Assembly: GCF_018320785.1 (NCBI RefSeq)
Contig: NC_054877.1
Coordinates: forward strand, 33,688,151 to 33,752,150
DNA: 64,000 nt
Origin: Cheilinus undulatus
Lineage: Eukaryota; Chordata; Actinopteri; Labriformes; Labridae
Reading direction: 5' to 3'
A program made the position numbers and the translations under genes. Below the pieces are notes generated by a model that saw nothing but the letters and a program-made list of their open reading frames with translations, was not told the origin of the DNA and did not search any database. Position 1 is the stretch's first letter. Each line of letters starts with the position of its first letter. This document shows, in pieces, positions 11,301-23,464 of this stretch.

Positions 11301-14300
11301 TCATCAGTTTGCTAACATTTTTTCCGTATAAATTCTTGCTTCATCAGTTTGCTCGCATGTCTATCAGGATATGCTGCATAAGTTTGCTAGCATGTTTACT
11401 ATATAGATTTAAGCTTCATCAGTTTGCTAGCATGACTGTTTAGATTTACGCATTACCAGTTTGCTAGTATGTTATGTTGTTTGCTATCATGTTAATGTAT
11501 CAGTTTATGCTCCATCAGTTCGCTTGCATTTTAGCAGTATGAATCTATCCCCAATACCAGTTTTTTAGCATCTTTACTTTATAATTTTGTGCTTCATCAG
11601 TTTGCTTGTATGTTAGCAGTATAATGTTTATGCTCCATAGGCCTTACATTTTACAAGCATGTTAGCACTCCCTACCAGTTTGCTTTAAATATGCATTGTG
11701 CTTTAAAACTATTTATGTTATGTTAGCCATTAATTTGTTGACATGTACCAGTTTGCTAGCCTGCTATCTACATAAACATATGCTCCGTATTAGTTTACTG
11801 GCATGCATTTTATGCTATGTATCCATCTGCTTTCCTGTTAGCTACATAATTGTATATTCCATGCCTCTTTGCAGGGATGCTAGCTATATTGTGAGGTGAT
11901 GATTTGCTCCTTGTGTTTAAAACTTTTTTTCTGCTGCCCCTAAGTGGTCAGATGAATGTTTTTGGAAATATATTACAAATATTTATTTGACATGTTGTTT
12001 TACAGGGGTAATTTTAACAACAGCCTTGGCCAGTGTATTTATTGTATTTGTTTTGAAATGGAAGAATTGCATGAGTGAAAAGACACAAGCTGTAAAGGTT
12101 GGAAAGTCAGTAAATAAATTTGTAAATGTCCTGTAGTGTTTACTGCAGATGTCGGGTGAATCAGTAACCATTTTGTGTTGCTCATGTTTTTGCAGGAATC
12201 TTCCTCTGGCCATCGCTATCTCCATGCCCATAGTGACCATCATCTACCTGCTGACTAATGTGGCGTATTATGTTGTTTTGGACATGCCTTCTCTGCTGGC
12301 CAGTGATGCCGTCGCTGTGGTAAGGCACACCTAAGACGATAATTCATCCTGCTGCTAATTATAATCCTGCTCTGCTCAGAAACAGACGACCTCGAAGGTT
12401 TTGCTCTCTGACATCAGTAGAATTTGGTTTCATTATGTCACTGAAAGGTTAAAAATACATGGTCTGAGCTACTGAAAGGTTCTTCTAAAAATGTCTTCAC
12501 ACACACCAGAGGGTTGTTAATAATGCTGACTGATCTGACTTCCCAGACTTTTGGAAATGCAGTCCTAGGACCATTCAAGTGGATCATCCCTATCTCAGTG
12601 GCCATGTCTTGCTATGGAGGGCTCAATGCTTCCATCATTGCTGCATCTAGGTAATCAGGGAAAACTGAAAAAATAGCTGACATAAGCTGCAATCATATGA
12701 GTCTGTTGTCTTTAACTTTTTGTTGTTGTTTACCATGCAGGCTGTTTTTTGTTGGGGCCAGAGAGGGCCACCTTCCAGACAGTCTGAGTCTAATCCACCT
12801 GGAGCGATTCACACCCATACCTGCACTGCTGTTCAATGTTAGCACTATTTCACTTAACTCTTAATATGAATCATATTCCCTTAAGTAATACACCTCCTGC
12901 AACTAAAAATAGTCTCATGAATGCTTCTGAATAATGAGTGCTTCATTGTTGTGTTGCAGGGGCTGATGGGTCTGATCTTCCTGTGTGTGGAGGACGTGTT
13001 TCAGCTCATCAATTATTTCAGCTTCAGTTATTGGCTCTATGTGGGTCTGTCTGTGGCCGGTCTCATCTACCTGCGCTTCACCCAGCCTGACAGACACAGG
13101 CCTGTGAAGGTGCTGCTTGCTTAAATGCTCAGTAAAGGCATACATAATACTGCAGTTTCTATGGGGATGGCATGATATTTTATAGTATAAAGGGATATTT
13201 TTCCTTTTATAATTTCAAAAGTCTACTTTTTGCTGCGGCATCTTCCGTTAAATTTAGACTAGAGATTGGGGGGGTGCAAAATGCATTTAAAAAAACAAAA
13301 AACATTTTTAAATATTTGAAATTGTATATTTTACCCATTCGTTTACAAATACACAGCAAAAACTGGAGTGTTGAATTCTCAGTGTTAAACATTTTAGTGT
13401 TTATTTTAACACTCAAAGTGTTATTTTAACTCCATTTACTGTAAATGGTCTTCAGTGTTGGAGTTATTTGACAGTGTTGATCAATCAGTGTTAGTCCAAC
13501 ACTGGAGAGAGTCAGTTGATCCAAGCCCCACCTACTGCAATTTCAAAGCTGGGGGGCAGGGTTTTCCCATCATGCCTTTGTGCAGGGTGTTTAACTGTGT
13601 TTCAGATTTTTTAGATGCATTTAGATGTTTAGCTGTGTTTAGATGTTGCTTGTTGTACAAGAATCACTGCTGGGATTCACTTGCACATGTTTCTTGAAAT
13701 ATCTTTAGTTCTTAAGTTTTTGATGTTAAATGCTTTTGCACCATGAGTGTAGTTGTCTTCCAGGTTGGTCAAGTCTTGGCTGTGGTGACGGCTCACATAC
13801 ATCTGTGGAAAGAGTGTCTTTCAACTGAGGACAAGTGCTGACTCTGAATCAGTTTTATTTCTCCATGATTGCTATGACCTACCTCATAATGTGAGGAGGC
13901 AATCAATGAGAGCACATGTATCTGATATTCTACACACAATTTGTCAAACTTACAAGTCTTGTTTCTATTAATTATTGGGTTTGTGGAAGAGGGGCATTGA
14001 AAAGCCACAGCATTTTACACCCAGTGAAATTAATTGTAATACACTCCTTAGTGTTAACACACCAGTCAAGTGTAGTCGGGTAGAGTTAGAGTTGTTTAAC
14101 ACTGACACCAGTGTAGAGTACTATCAACACTACTCAGTGTTCACCAGTGTAAATGTTTAACACCATACAGTGTTGGAGTAACACTTGTTCAGTGTAAAAA
14201 AAAATGTAACACTATGAAAAGTGTTAAATTAACACTCAAAAGAGTGGACACATATAAACACTTTTCTAGTGTTAGATTTAACACTCTCAGTGTTAAATCT

Positions 14301-15593
14301 AACACTGGCGATTTTGCTGTGTATATTCATGAAATAAATTCAATTTAAGATAAATTTGTAAGAAAGCCATAGTCATAAGCTGAGATTTATGCTGAAAAAA
14401 GATATGTTTTAAAAATCCTTAAAAAGTTAGTTGCACACAACTGTTCTTGAACGTGTACAGCTATGTGGGACTACGGTTGAATCAGCTCCAGCGACAGTGG
14501 TGACCCCAGTCACTGACACTGTTGTTCTGGGGATCGTGGGCTGAAAAGTTTGGGAACCTCTGCTTCAAAGAAGGTGCCTCCAATGTGATGTAAACTTCAC
14601 ATTCTCTATATAATACTGTCACAAACCAATTCAGTGTAATAATTAATAAATATATAACACTGATTTTGTAAAAAATGACAAAACACATTTTTGTGCCACA
14701 ATTCATTTATTTGTACATTCAGCAGGCCATCTGCTGCCTTTGAGTATCATAATGAAAAACTGTCACTCCATCCAAAACCCTTTAATTTAGTCAGACACTT
14801 GTTATACATTTAACTAAATGGTTATAAAGTTTATCCCAGGGATGGAGGCTCTGCTCAAAAACTGCACATACATGCTTGCTGACAGCGCCTGTCAATGCTC
14901 ATTTGTAATTTGGTAATCATTAAAAAATGGAAAAAACCCTTTATGGACCACCATATGGTGAGCAGTGAGTGGTTTCACAGACAGTTACTGTCTGAAGCAA
15001 CATTATAACAAAAGATGTTAACACAGTTGAGTGTGTTTTTTAATAATCTTATCAGATTTCTGTCTCTTTCTCTCTCCATAGTTGACGTTGTTCTTCCCCT
15101 TCATCTACTGTCTGTGCAGCCTGTTCTTAGTCATCGTCCCTCTGTACGCAGACACCATCAATTCCCTCATAGGAATAGGCATCGCGCTCTCAGGGTTGCC
15201 GGTCTATTATGTGGCGATTTACCTACCAGAGGAGAGGAGGCCCAAATTCATGCGCAGGCTTAACAGTAAGTTTTGGGTTTGAGGCCATGGAAGCCCAGGG
15301 CAGCCTTCAATTATTTTTTGTGCAAAGTTATTTTTCTCCACATTATCATAATCATAAGATTGGCTAAGCAAACCCAGCATGTAGTCATTCATTATAGCAG
15401 TTTTTCACTATTGTTTTTTCCTCTTAAATTATGACCCCTTTTTCCTGTTGATCCCTATAACCTCTCCTCTTTCTCCTGTTCCTCTCCTCCTCCTGCAGCC
15501 AATGTCACCAGATTCACACAGAAGCTCCTCTACTGCTGCCTGACTGAATTTGACACTGACACAGAGACACAAGCAGGTGGTAAAACACAGTGA
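4882..15593 (+). CDS. slc7a7: y+L-type amino-acid transporter (SLC7A7/y+LAT1-like), alternative first exons
   Basis: This is the light subunit of a heteromeric exchanger. With 4F2hc (SLC3A2), the family exchanges cationic amino acids for neutral ones plus Na+ at the plasma membrane. Coding exons: 4882-5392 (1A) or 7891-8401 (1B), then 10219-10344, 10437-10581, 12196-12319, 12547-12650, 12741-12837, 12960-13109, 15082-15265 and 15499-15593. All phases close, giving 511 aa with either first exon, the same as human y+LAT1. Diagnostic blocks are [67 protein letters not shown] and [17 protein letters not shown]. The C-tail is short and acidic/Thr-rich. Assignment to SLC7A7 rather than SLC7A6 rests on remembered similarity. 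A candidate AATAAA lies at 16853. Confidence 0.9.
5851..7265. repeat. spacer between duplicated exon blocks with a degenerate minisatellite
   Basis: Positions about 6110-6720 are a degenerate tandem array built on a T-rich unit containing TTTTGCCACTTTTAACCCATT, with many variants. It is followed by an A-run and a short (TA)n microsatellite at 6734-6773. There is no coding signal. The array sits between the two duplicated exon blocks and so may mark where the duplication was extended or repaired. Confidence 0.65.
7546..7630 (+). other. slc7a7: putative non-coding 5' exon B of slc7a7
   Basis: This is the counterpart of 4590-4679. It contains CTCTACATGCTCAGAGG and CACACCTGTTGATTTT and ends in TAAA|GTAAGTTTA. 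The acceptor before the coding part is the conserved CACATAAG|GACTGGACC. It implies that copy B has its own transcription start, by inference only. Confidence 0.42.
7891..8401 (+). CDS. slc7a7: slc7a7-like alternative first coding exon B
   Basis: The same length as exon A (511 nt) and the same ending ATC T|GTAAGA, so it is interchangeable with it. It starts ATGAGGGATCTG in the same GACTGGACC context. The middle part ([16 protein letters not shown] onward) is nearly identical to A. Segment 3-4 keeps the family-typical FTRLWTS followed by LIRPASQAV, and the heavy-chain Cys is kept in YPTC (residue 155). B is therefore the more canonical copy. It is also nearer to exon 2, so a transcript starting at A must skip it. 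Confidence 0.9.
8841..10218. other. intron 1 of slc7a7, no further feature
   Basis: A T-rich run at 9509-9543 and a G-run at 9698-9707 are present. No exon-like block with matching splice sites was found before the acceptor at 10218. Confidence 0.5.
10740..11138. mobile_element. MITE with terminal inverted repeat AAAGCAGATGGAT
   Basis: The left end carries AAAGCAGATGGAT (10743-10755). The right end carries its inverse ATCCATCTGCTTTGCAAG (11120-11137). The same terminal word, CTTGCAAAGCAGATGGAT, recurs at 21089 and 51552, so this is a dispersed non-autonomous family. Superfamily not determined. Confidence 0.6.
11140..11890 (+). repeat. degenerate tandem repeat (CATCAGTTTGCTAGCATG unit)
   Basis: At least twelve imperfect copies of a 40-55 bp unit built around CATCAGTTTGCTAGCATGTTTA, followed by an AT-rich spacer, lie in the slc7a7 intron between 10582 and 12195. 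The copies are strongly diverged, so this is an old minisatellite. Confidence 0.75.
13350..14327. mobile_element. foldback DNA element rich in AGTGTTA/TAACACT
   Basis: The ends are inverted: ACACAGCAAAAACTGGAGTG at 13351-13370 and its counterpart ATTTTGCTGTGTAT at 14312-14325. Both arms (about 200-300 bp) consist of alternating AGTGTTAA and TTAACACT words, so the element can form long hairpins. There is no transposase. It lies in the intron before the 15082 exon and is apparently a non-autonomous DNA transposon. Confidence 0.7.
14328..15081. other. rest of slc7a7 intron, nothing recognised
   Basis: AT-rich sequence without coding or repeat structure that I could recognise, ending in the polypyrimidine tract and acceptor CTCCATAG at 15081. 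Confidence 0.5.
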
Positions 15594-18270
15594 GGGAGAG
15601 ACGAACCTCAATTCTCGGTACTCCGCTTCCTCCTGGAGGCCACGTGTGCTGACATTCACGCTCCTCAGACTCAGAAGAACAAGCTTTTCACAAACAGCAT
15701 GGTGAAGGAGCGTATGTAAATTAGACTCAGAGTTCAAAACGATTCCACAGAAAAGGAGCAGGAACATTTGTGAAACTGTCACCTTTATCTGAAAATGGGA
15801 CATTTTTGTACAAATATGATGGAATATCATCTATGAGGATTTATGAACAACCTACACTATAATAGCTCAGAGCCACTTTTTTGATCTTTGTGATTATTCT
15901 TTTTCTGATAAAGACCACAGATAATGATGATGTGGCTGGAATATAATCCTGTGATAATCAATATTATTGTTCAAGGCCTGTTACCACAGCTACTTTTGTT
16001 GTGCTGGCTGCAACCCCAACCTGTTTTAGATTAGTTAGGTTACAAAAATTGACTTCTGTCTTCAACTGTACTATCTATAAAGTTATTTTTAATAGCCTCA
16101 TAGCTTAATGTCTTCTTTTATTCAAGGAAATATCAACACAAAATTACGACAACAAAGTAAAGGAGTTCTTTCCTGACATAATCAGCAGCTGCAGACCTGT
16201 TAAATTACACCCTTTAGAAGATGAGTCAGATTATTTTCTTTCCACAATAGTGTTTGACAATGCTGACATCATAAATCCCGCCCCTTCTTCATTCTGATTG
16301 GTCGGTGAGGGAGAAGTAACATTGGTGGGCACTGCCCTGTTTCTAAAGTTTAACTTTTTTTTTTTTAAACCATGATCGCTGTAGGTGCAGCAACAAAAAA
16401 CATCTGACGTCAAGGGGATCATGAGCGCTGAAAAGCACTGGACTGCTTGGGTTTGCATTGAAAATAAGCACTTCCAGCACAAAAAAGGCCTCTGGTCACA
16501 GCCCTTTAATGTACTTATTTGTTTGTTCTATGTGGTTTTGAGTCAGGATTCAAAAGTTAAACATGTATCAGGTTTATTAACAGTCTATTGTGAGATAGAT
16601 CCAGTTTAGTTCTTTAAGGTATTTTATTTACTTTGAATGTTTGTTGTGGGTTCACATATCATCTTCAATAGGATTGTCATTGTAGCAAGATTTCAAATGC
16701 ACTACTAAAATATTGCTGGTGATTTTGTGCAATTCAGACTGTGTGTAGGAGTTTGACTCCCATTCTTGATGGGTTCATTCCTCTCCTACTCACTTGTCTT
16801 CGGAAATACAAGAAGTTTTTCACAGTTTTGGTACATTTTGATGCTATCAATCAATAAAATAACACATCATGTCATTTTAAGATACATGATATGGAAAAAG
16901 TGTTGAAATAATGAAAAAAAAAAAACTTCAATGTATTTCTCTTAGGTGGAGATTTATTTTGACCTTTTTCATTCAACACACTACAGCTCTTTTTGTGACT
17001 GTTCTGAGTGATGTGAGAGTAACCTGCAGGCCCTGTCATGGTATGTTTGTACTCAGTCACAGACTCACTTATGACGAGCGGACTGTCGCATGAACCCCTC
17101 CACAATAGTCACAAAGCTGCTGCTGCTGTTACTTGTCTTTCTTAAAGGTGGAGCATGTTTGACTATAACTGCAGGTTCAGTACTGCTTCACAAATAATGT
17201 CAAATTTAACAGTCTAATATTGATGGACCAACATGTTTGGTATCATTTGTGACATGCAGGAAGGATGGTGATGTTTCATGTTTATCGTGAGATAGAACGG
17301 TATAATCTGAAAAAGAAGTTAAATTTTTCTCTCAATCAAAGGTGGATAGATTCATACTTTTTACCAGTTTGTTTGAGTTTGCATGAAAAATAAAAAAATG
17401 TTTACACCCTTTCTATTCTCTTTAAGGTCTGTGTAAACAATACTTAAAGTTTGTCCTAAATTGCATACTTAAATACTAAACACTTTGACTGCATAAGTGC
17501 GCAAAGTGCATTCACACTGAGTAGTATACTCAAATGCAGTAAACTACTGGAATACTTAAAAACACTGGAGAACTGAACGTGGAACAATGGACACTTCACA
17601 TCCTCAATGAATGCCATATTAGTGACATGGTGGATATGGTACTGTTGGCAAGCTAGTGTGCTAGCTAACATAAACCTGGTTTACGCTGTGAGCTACCAGC
17701 AAATCATGCATTAACTGTTTAGATCATGGGTTCTCAAAGTGCAGCCCATGAGCCAATGGCGGCCCACAGAAACATTTCTGGCGGCCCACAATTGTTAAGA
17801 CAGGAAGCAAGGCACACTGAGACTAACTGTTTGTTCTAAATACGTTTTTACATAAAGTCTGAAATGGACAGCACACAGGACAGTTATATCCCAAATTTGA
17901 CTGTAGAGGGCAGAAAACCCCAGGGATTTTGTGTGCATTACAATGTTTCTCAAGGTTTTCTCAAGTTTTGCCAGGTTTAGTCTCATTTAGTAATTAAAAT
18001 GTGTTTATTGCACATTACTGGATACAGACCAATAAATGTAAACTGCAGAGATGCAGCCTGGTCATTAAAATGATTACAAATGGGATTTTTTTTCTGTTTT
18101 TTTTTTTTTTTTCCATTGAATTCAAAGGTGAATTCTGTTTGAAATTCCTCATTCCTGTTCAAAATGGTAAAATGTGGAGAGCTCACTGAAAATGAAAGAG
18201 TCTGCATTAAAGCACTTAATGATGCAGCTGTGGCATAAACCTTACTTTGGGTCATGGTCTAATAAATTTG
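15594..18270 (+). other. slc7a7 3' region and intergenic DNA
   Basis: The stop codon TGA is at 15591. The first convincing polyadenylation hexamer is AATAAA at 16853-16858, which would give a 3' UTR of about 1.3 kb. A hAT-like terminal word (GGTTCTCAAAGTGCAGCCC) is at 17728, without a clear partner. No gene is seen. Confidence 0.4.
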
Positions 18271-18289
18271 TTAAGCACTGTATGTTGTT

Positions 18290-18560
18290 TTATAATTTAT
18301 ATGATATTTGTATGTCACATATCGTGTTATGACATATGACATAAACATTATATCATATATCAAAAGATATATTATATCTGATATGATACAATATGATACA
18401 ATATGATATGATACTATGTAACTGATACAATACAGAATGATATATGACAATAATACAATTGTTTCAATACGATAAGATGTGTTAAGATGTAACACAACAA
18501 TACAACTAGATTGTACAATACAATACACTATTGTATGATATAATACAGCACCACACTATA
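18290..18560. repeat. AT-rich degenerate repeat (ATATGATACA type)
   Basis: Simple-sequence DNA made of ATATGATA, GATACAATA and related words, directly next to the 15-bp minisatellite. No coding content. Confidence 0.8.
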
Positions 18561-18599
18561 CTATAACAACATATGTTACTTTATGTTTTTACGTTGTGA

Positions 18600-19490
18600 C
18601 ACATTATGTTCTGTGAAGTCATGTTGTGTTCAGTCACTTGGTTAATTCATGTTTGGATAATTCACACTGTGTCACGTTATCTTACGTTGTGTTACGGTGC
18701 ATTGTGTTATGTTACGTTGTGTTACGTTGTGTTACGTTATGTTGTTATATTTCGTTGTGTGACGTTATGTTGTGTGACGCTACGTTGTGTGACGTTACGT
18801 TGTGTGACGCTACGTTGTGTGACGCTACGTTGTGTGACGCTACGTTGTGTGACGTTACGTTGTGTGGGTTAGGTTGTGTGACATTGCGTTGTGTTACGTT
18901 AGGTTGTGTTACGTTAGGTTGTGTTACGTTAGGTTGTGTTACGTTACGTTGTGTTACGTTACATTGTGTTACGTTATGTTGTGTTACATTATGTTGTGTT
19001 ACATTACGTTGTGTGACATTGCGTTGTGTTACGTTAGGTTGTGTTACGTTAGGTTGTGTTCTGTTAGGTTGTGTTACGTTAGGTTGTGTTGTGTTACGTT
19101 GTGTTGCATTACGTTGTGTTACATTTGTTAAGTCATGTTTCCTTGAGTCACATGGGGTTAAGTCATGTTTGGTTAAGTCATGCTGTGTTAACTGACATTG
19201 TGTTTAGTCACAGTGGGTTACGTCATGTTGTGTGACATCATTTTGTGTAACGTCATATTGTGGTACATCATATTGTGTTAAGTGAGGTTGTGTTACAGGA
19301 AGTTGTGTTAAGTAACATTAGGTTACATCACGTCGTGCTACGTCACGCCGTGTTATGTCACGCTGTGCTATGTCAAGCTGTGCTATGTCACACTGTGCTA
19401 TGTCATACTGTGCTATGTCACGCTGTGCTGCATCATGTCGTGTTACGTTATGTTGTGTTACATTACGTTGTGTTAGGTTATATTATTTAA
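18600..19490 (+). repeat. 15-bp minisatellite (GTTGTGTTACGTTAG)
   Basis: About 890 bp of tandem repeats. In the core (18760-19110) the period is 15 bp, with unit variants GTTGTGTTACGTTAG, GTTGTGTGACGCTAC and GTTGTGTTACATTAC. The flanks are more degenerate, and the 3' part shifts to TGTGCTATGTCAC-like units. Because the period is divisible by three and the unit has no stop in the + frames, several long spurious open frames of Leu-Cys-Tyr/Asp-Val-Thr repeats arise. These are not genes. Confidence 0.92.
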
Positions 19491-19948
19491 ACTACATTTT
19501 TATATAATACAATGAGCTACACCTAATTATCCCCATTAGGGGAATTGTCCATTGGCTCCAAATGCTACACACCTCTGTCTGCCTCTCCAATGAAATCAAT
19601 AATTAAAAACAGATGAAACAAGCACAATCCACATGTAAAAAGAAAAGTTTTACCAACACAAACACAAGAAAATGTAAGTACCCCATGATCATCATGAAGA
19701 ATCTCACAAAGAGCTGCTGTAGGCTTTTTATTTCATTGATTTATTTCTTTTTTGTGTAAAAAATGTAATATAGGTCTTTTGTTCTTCTAATAGACATCAA
19801 CTGTCATATTATTTTAAGATTATTGAATTTGTTTCAGGTATAAATGTTCAGATTTAATTACAATGCAGTTTTTTTTAACTGGGACAGTAAATATTGGCAA
19901 TAGTAAAAATAATAGAGGGGCAGTACTCATAAAGACATTTGTTTCCAG

Positions 19949-22473
19949 TTAAAAAGTGCAGTTTGCATATTCATAGCCGGAACAGATCCACTTGTTGCTG
20001 AACTGCTTGTATCCCTCAGCGTTGATCAGGTTACTGCCTGAACATGGAGGAAGAGCCTCATTAAGAAGGGATGATTAACCATAAAAATAAGCTATAAAAT
20101 ATGTTCTCATGCTAATGTTGCCAAGTAAACAGATCAAATATTTACCATCCATCAGGTTTTGCAGGCTGCAGTAATTTGTGCTGTTATCAGCCGGATCTTT
20201 GGAGAACTCAGACACGGCCTCACCCTGATCACAAACATTCACAAAACAGGGTTAATGAAGAATGAGAAGAGAAACATTTAGTTGAATGGGCAACACCAGA
20301 AACAGCATCTGATAAGCATTTAGAACCCTCTTCATCTTTGACTTTTCATCAACAGTTAGAAAAAAAATCAATGTTCATCTTCACAATGACACACTGAGGA
20401 CCAGTTCCACAGCCCTTTTCCCCCCACCACTCAGCCATACCACAACATTTTGCATGTTCATGTCTAGAGGTAGGGTGACCCAATTCTCTTTAGAATAAAA
20501 GGGTAGGGTACAGAGCAATAATCAATGTTGATGGGAGTGGTTGAAATGCTCCTGCTTGGTTAGACTGTATAAAATATAATTAGAAAGGCATCAAACAATG
20601 TCATTAAAGTGAAAGCAGGAACAATCGTGCCTCATGGGAAACCCCCCTTATACTAAGTAAAATGGTAAAATGGATTCATGATGCTGGTAGTTAGATTTCA
20701 AGTTCTGTGTATTTCAAGAAAGTGTGTACAAGAAAAAAAAATCCACTCTTACGGTCACTTTGCAGATGGTAGACTGCTCCAGGAGAAATTGAAGGTCGCT
20801 CACTTTCTTGGTGGAAGGAGACGTGTGCGTGGCGGTGATCACGTATGGAACAGACGTCACAAGCTGGAAAACAGTTCAGAAATAGTCAGGAACATTTGAC
20901 AACTGCATATTTCAAGCTCAGTTTGTTATCAATGGAAAAAGGATACTATCAGTCCTGCAGATTTTGATGCTTCTTTTTTCATTTTTAAGATGATTTGAAC
21001 ACCTTTTTTCTTTTTTTAATCTTTTATAATCTTATCTTTTGTCATCCATTCCTGTCTCTGATTTTGTGAAACCCTGTGCTGCATTACTCTTGCAAAGCAG
21101 ATGGATACACCCGTTTCCTCCATTATAGCATTAAGCTTGTTGCACCCTCATATTCAGATTCATGCTACTATGGATTTGTTGCTTCACACTAATTCTGTTG
21201 TATTCAGTATGCATTGTCATAAATGTATCTATCCAAATGGGGGTATCTAGCAATGTGGTCTTTGGAAAGTCAAAGCAGAGCCTTCTTAGCCACGTAAAAC
21301 CGTATATCCATTTAGCAATAAAATGGTTTAATGTATGATGAGAGTTTTCCTCTCTCAACAAACTAAAATATGTGAAGGACTCTATTGGATTAATGGACAC
21401 AGTTAATTTTTTAGTACGAGACTGCAATGGAGAGAAAAATAAATGCATCAGACTTGGTGTGCACGGTCTAAGAGCATGACGATTTTATCAGATCACAGAT
21501 CTGAATAACAAAAGAAAATAACATCATCATGCTTGACACCTACCATGTGGTACTGCTTGCAGACATTTTAACAACAAGTATATAGGCTGATTATTTAATT
21601 GTCATATGATGGAAATCAATGGGATATCTCACAAAGAAGATGTTTACATCTGTCTGCATGCTTCCCATTCGTGCTTAGAAATCATTTTTATAAACTTAAG
21701 ATTTTTCAAATGATCATATTTCAACATTATATTAGTTAAAGACGATGTCTCTGACCTCATAAGAGCACCTCTCTCCTAAAGCTGCAAACAGACAGCTCTG
21801 CCTGATCTGCCAGGCCTTGATCTGGTTCACCAGCCTTCCCTGGACCAGACTACATGAGATGTCAAACAACCTGTACAGCCCCCACGAACAGAAAAAACAA
21901 AATCACAATTAATAAAAACATAAACCTCACAAGCAGTATATTCTGTCAACAACAGTCAAATGTCTGTATTTCTCTGCACTGGTATGAATTATGTGAGTCT
22001 TATGAGCCCTTTAGCCTTCACATATCCTCGATAACATGCGTGAAAAATGAAAGCTTTGACTGCATAAGTTCCTTGTCTAACATGGATCTGACCCTTTTAC
22101 GCTGTGACAGAAATGGATTTCATGCAACTAAAACACACACACAAAGAGTTATCTCTGTCTACAAGCTGGTCTCATGATGCAGCATCTGCTTTGTGAACAT
22201 TTAGAAACATCTGCTGCATGGACTTTTTAATCAAAGAAAGCTTTTTTAATTGCTCAAAACTACAGAGAATTTATTGAAAAAATCCCCAAAGGTGAAGACA
22301 TCACATAAATTAAAGCTCCAACTTTCCTTAAGGAAGTTATTTGAATAAAAAAAGAGTAAAGAAAAAAACAATTACCATTTGACTTTGCATTGTGAGCCTC
22401 GGTCTGCCAGTGAGATGGTGAGCGTGGCCCCCAGGAGAACAGCAGAAACTACAAACAGGAGTCTCAGGTCCAT
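19949..22473 (-). CDS. unrecognised secreted cysteine-rich protein (156 aa, five exons)
   Basis: Exons (minus): 22473-22376, 21849-21756, 20863-20753, 20224-20146 and 20037-19949. All have GT-AG borders and compatible phases, giving 156 aa. The first about 23 residues (MDLRLLFVVSAVLLGATLTI...) form a signal peptide. The mature part has eight cysteines, with a CKVKC pair first, then SC...ERC, then single Cys in TICKV, NYCSL, WICSG and ANCTF, consistent with four disulfides. There is one N-glycosylation site (NST). The protein ends shortly after the last Cys. I do not recognise the family. Candidate poly(A) signals (TTTATT on +) lie near 19727-19745. It is the only gene between slc7a7 and the next small secreted gene. 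Confidence 0.72.
21089..21320. mobile_element. MITE of the CTTGCAAAGCAGATGGAT family
   Basis: The left terminus CTTGCAAAGCAGATGGAT at 21089 is paired with a diverged inverse (ATATCCATTTAGCAATAA) at 21303-21320. It lies in an intron of the unknown secreted gene. Same family as 10740-11138. Confidence 0.45.
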
Positions 22474-22889
22474 GATGAAGGAGAACAGATCAGGCCTGCA
22501 TGTGTTCTGTATGTGGTCCGTGTGTGGACGTCGTCTGAACGCAGCTTGATCTGTCCCAAGGGCTTAAAACATCCAAACGTCATGTGATCATGTGGACGGT
22601 GCAACATTGATTTGTACGGATGAAGGCAGGAGGACGGAGGGACTAAAGCTAAAGATAGATCATCTTACATACAGAGATTTTTAAAGTCAGACTAAACCAA
22701 GATTGGCCGATTCACTTCTATCACTTCAAGGTCCTGTGAGGATTTTAGGTGGATATGAAGAAGACTGAAATCAATATTGAGGCCTCTTTATGAGCTGTAA
22801 AAGTGAGACAAAATCCCTGACATAGTAGATCTTTTTAAAACATTTTTAGGCCTTAAAGCTGCCGCTTCTGCAGGCATAACAAAGTAATG

Positions 22890-23056
22890 AACTGGGGCGT
22901 GCAGATGGTCGACCACATACGCGGGCGGCCTGGGTTTGAATCCGGTCTGTGGCCCTACACCACTTGTCTCTCATCCCTGTTTCTGAGTCTGTACACTGTC
23001 CTCCTCTTCTCTATCTAATAAAGGCACAAAAATAAATCTTAAAAGAAAAAAAAAAA
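22890..23056 (+). mobile_element. tRNA-derived SINE
   Basis: The 5' part is tRNA-like, with a pol III B box GGTTTGAATCC at 22933-22943. Next comes a pyrimidine-rich body with CTCTCATCCCTGTTTCTGAG, then ATCTAATAAAGGCACAAAAA and an A-tail at 23045-23055. This head-body-tail organisation matches common teleost SINEs. Confidence 0.75.
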
Positions 23057-23464
23057 TGTATGAACTCCACCCTGCAGACTATGATTCCCTTGACTACAGC
23101 GCCTCTTTAGGAGTGATTAACTTGAATGTTAGGAGATGGCAGTATGAGATTTGTTGGTTAAAAATGTACAGGATAGAGCTCCAGGCAAAGATTAATATGA
23201 GGCCTGTTCCCCATCTAAAAGCAACCATAGAAAGGGAATATACTTTTAGGAAGCATCTTTATTCAGGTAGACAAGCCAGAGAACTTGGACATACTTGCAT
23301 CTGAATTATAAACACTCATATAGCCAACGCTATTTCATCAGCTCTTTTTAACTCAAACTTGTCATGCATGCGCTTCTTATGAAATGACAGGTTACGCTGC
23401 CCCGTAGATTGTTAATGGCAGAGCTCTTTGAATAAAACTGATGCCAAGGCCGGTTGGGGGACAT

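Noticed and set aside
18606-19195. Long open frames rich in Leu-Cys-Tyr/Asp-Val-Thr
   Set aside because: They are translations of a 15-bp minisatellite, open in several frames at once, with no codon bias or splice context.
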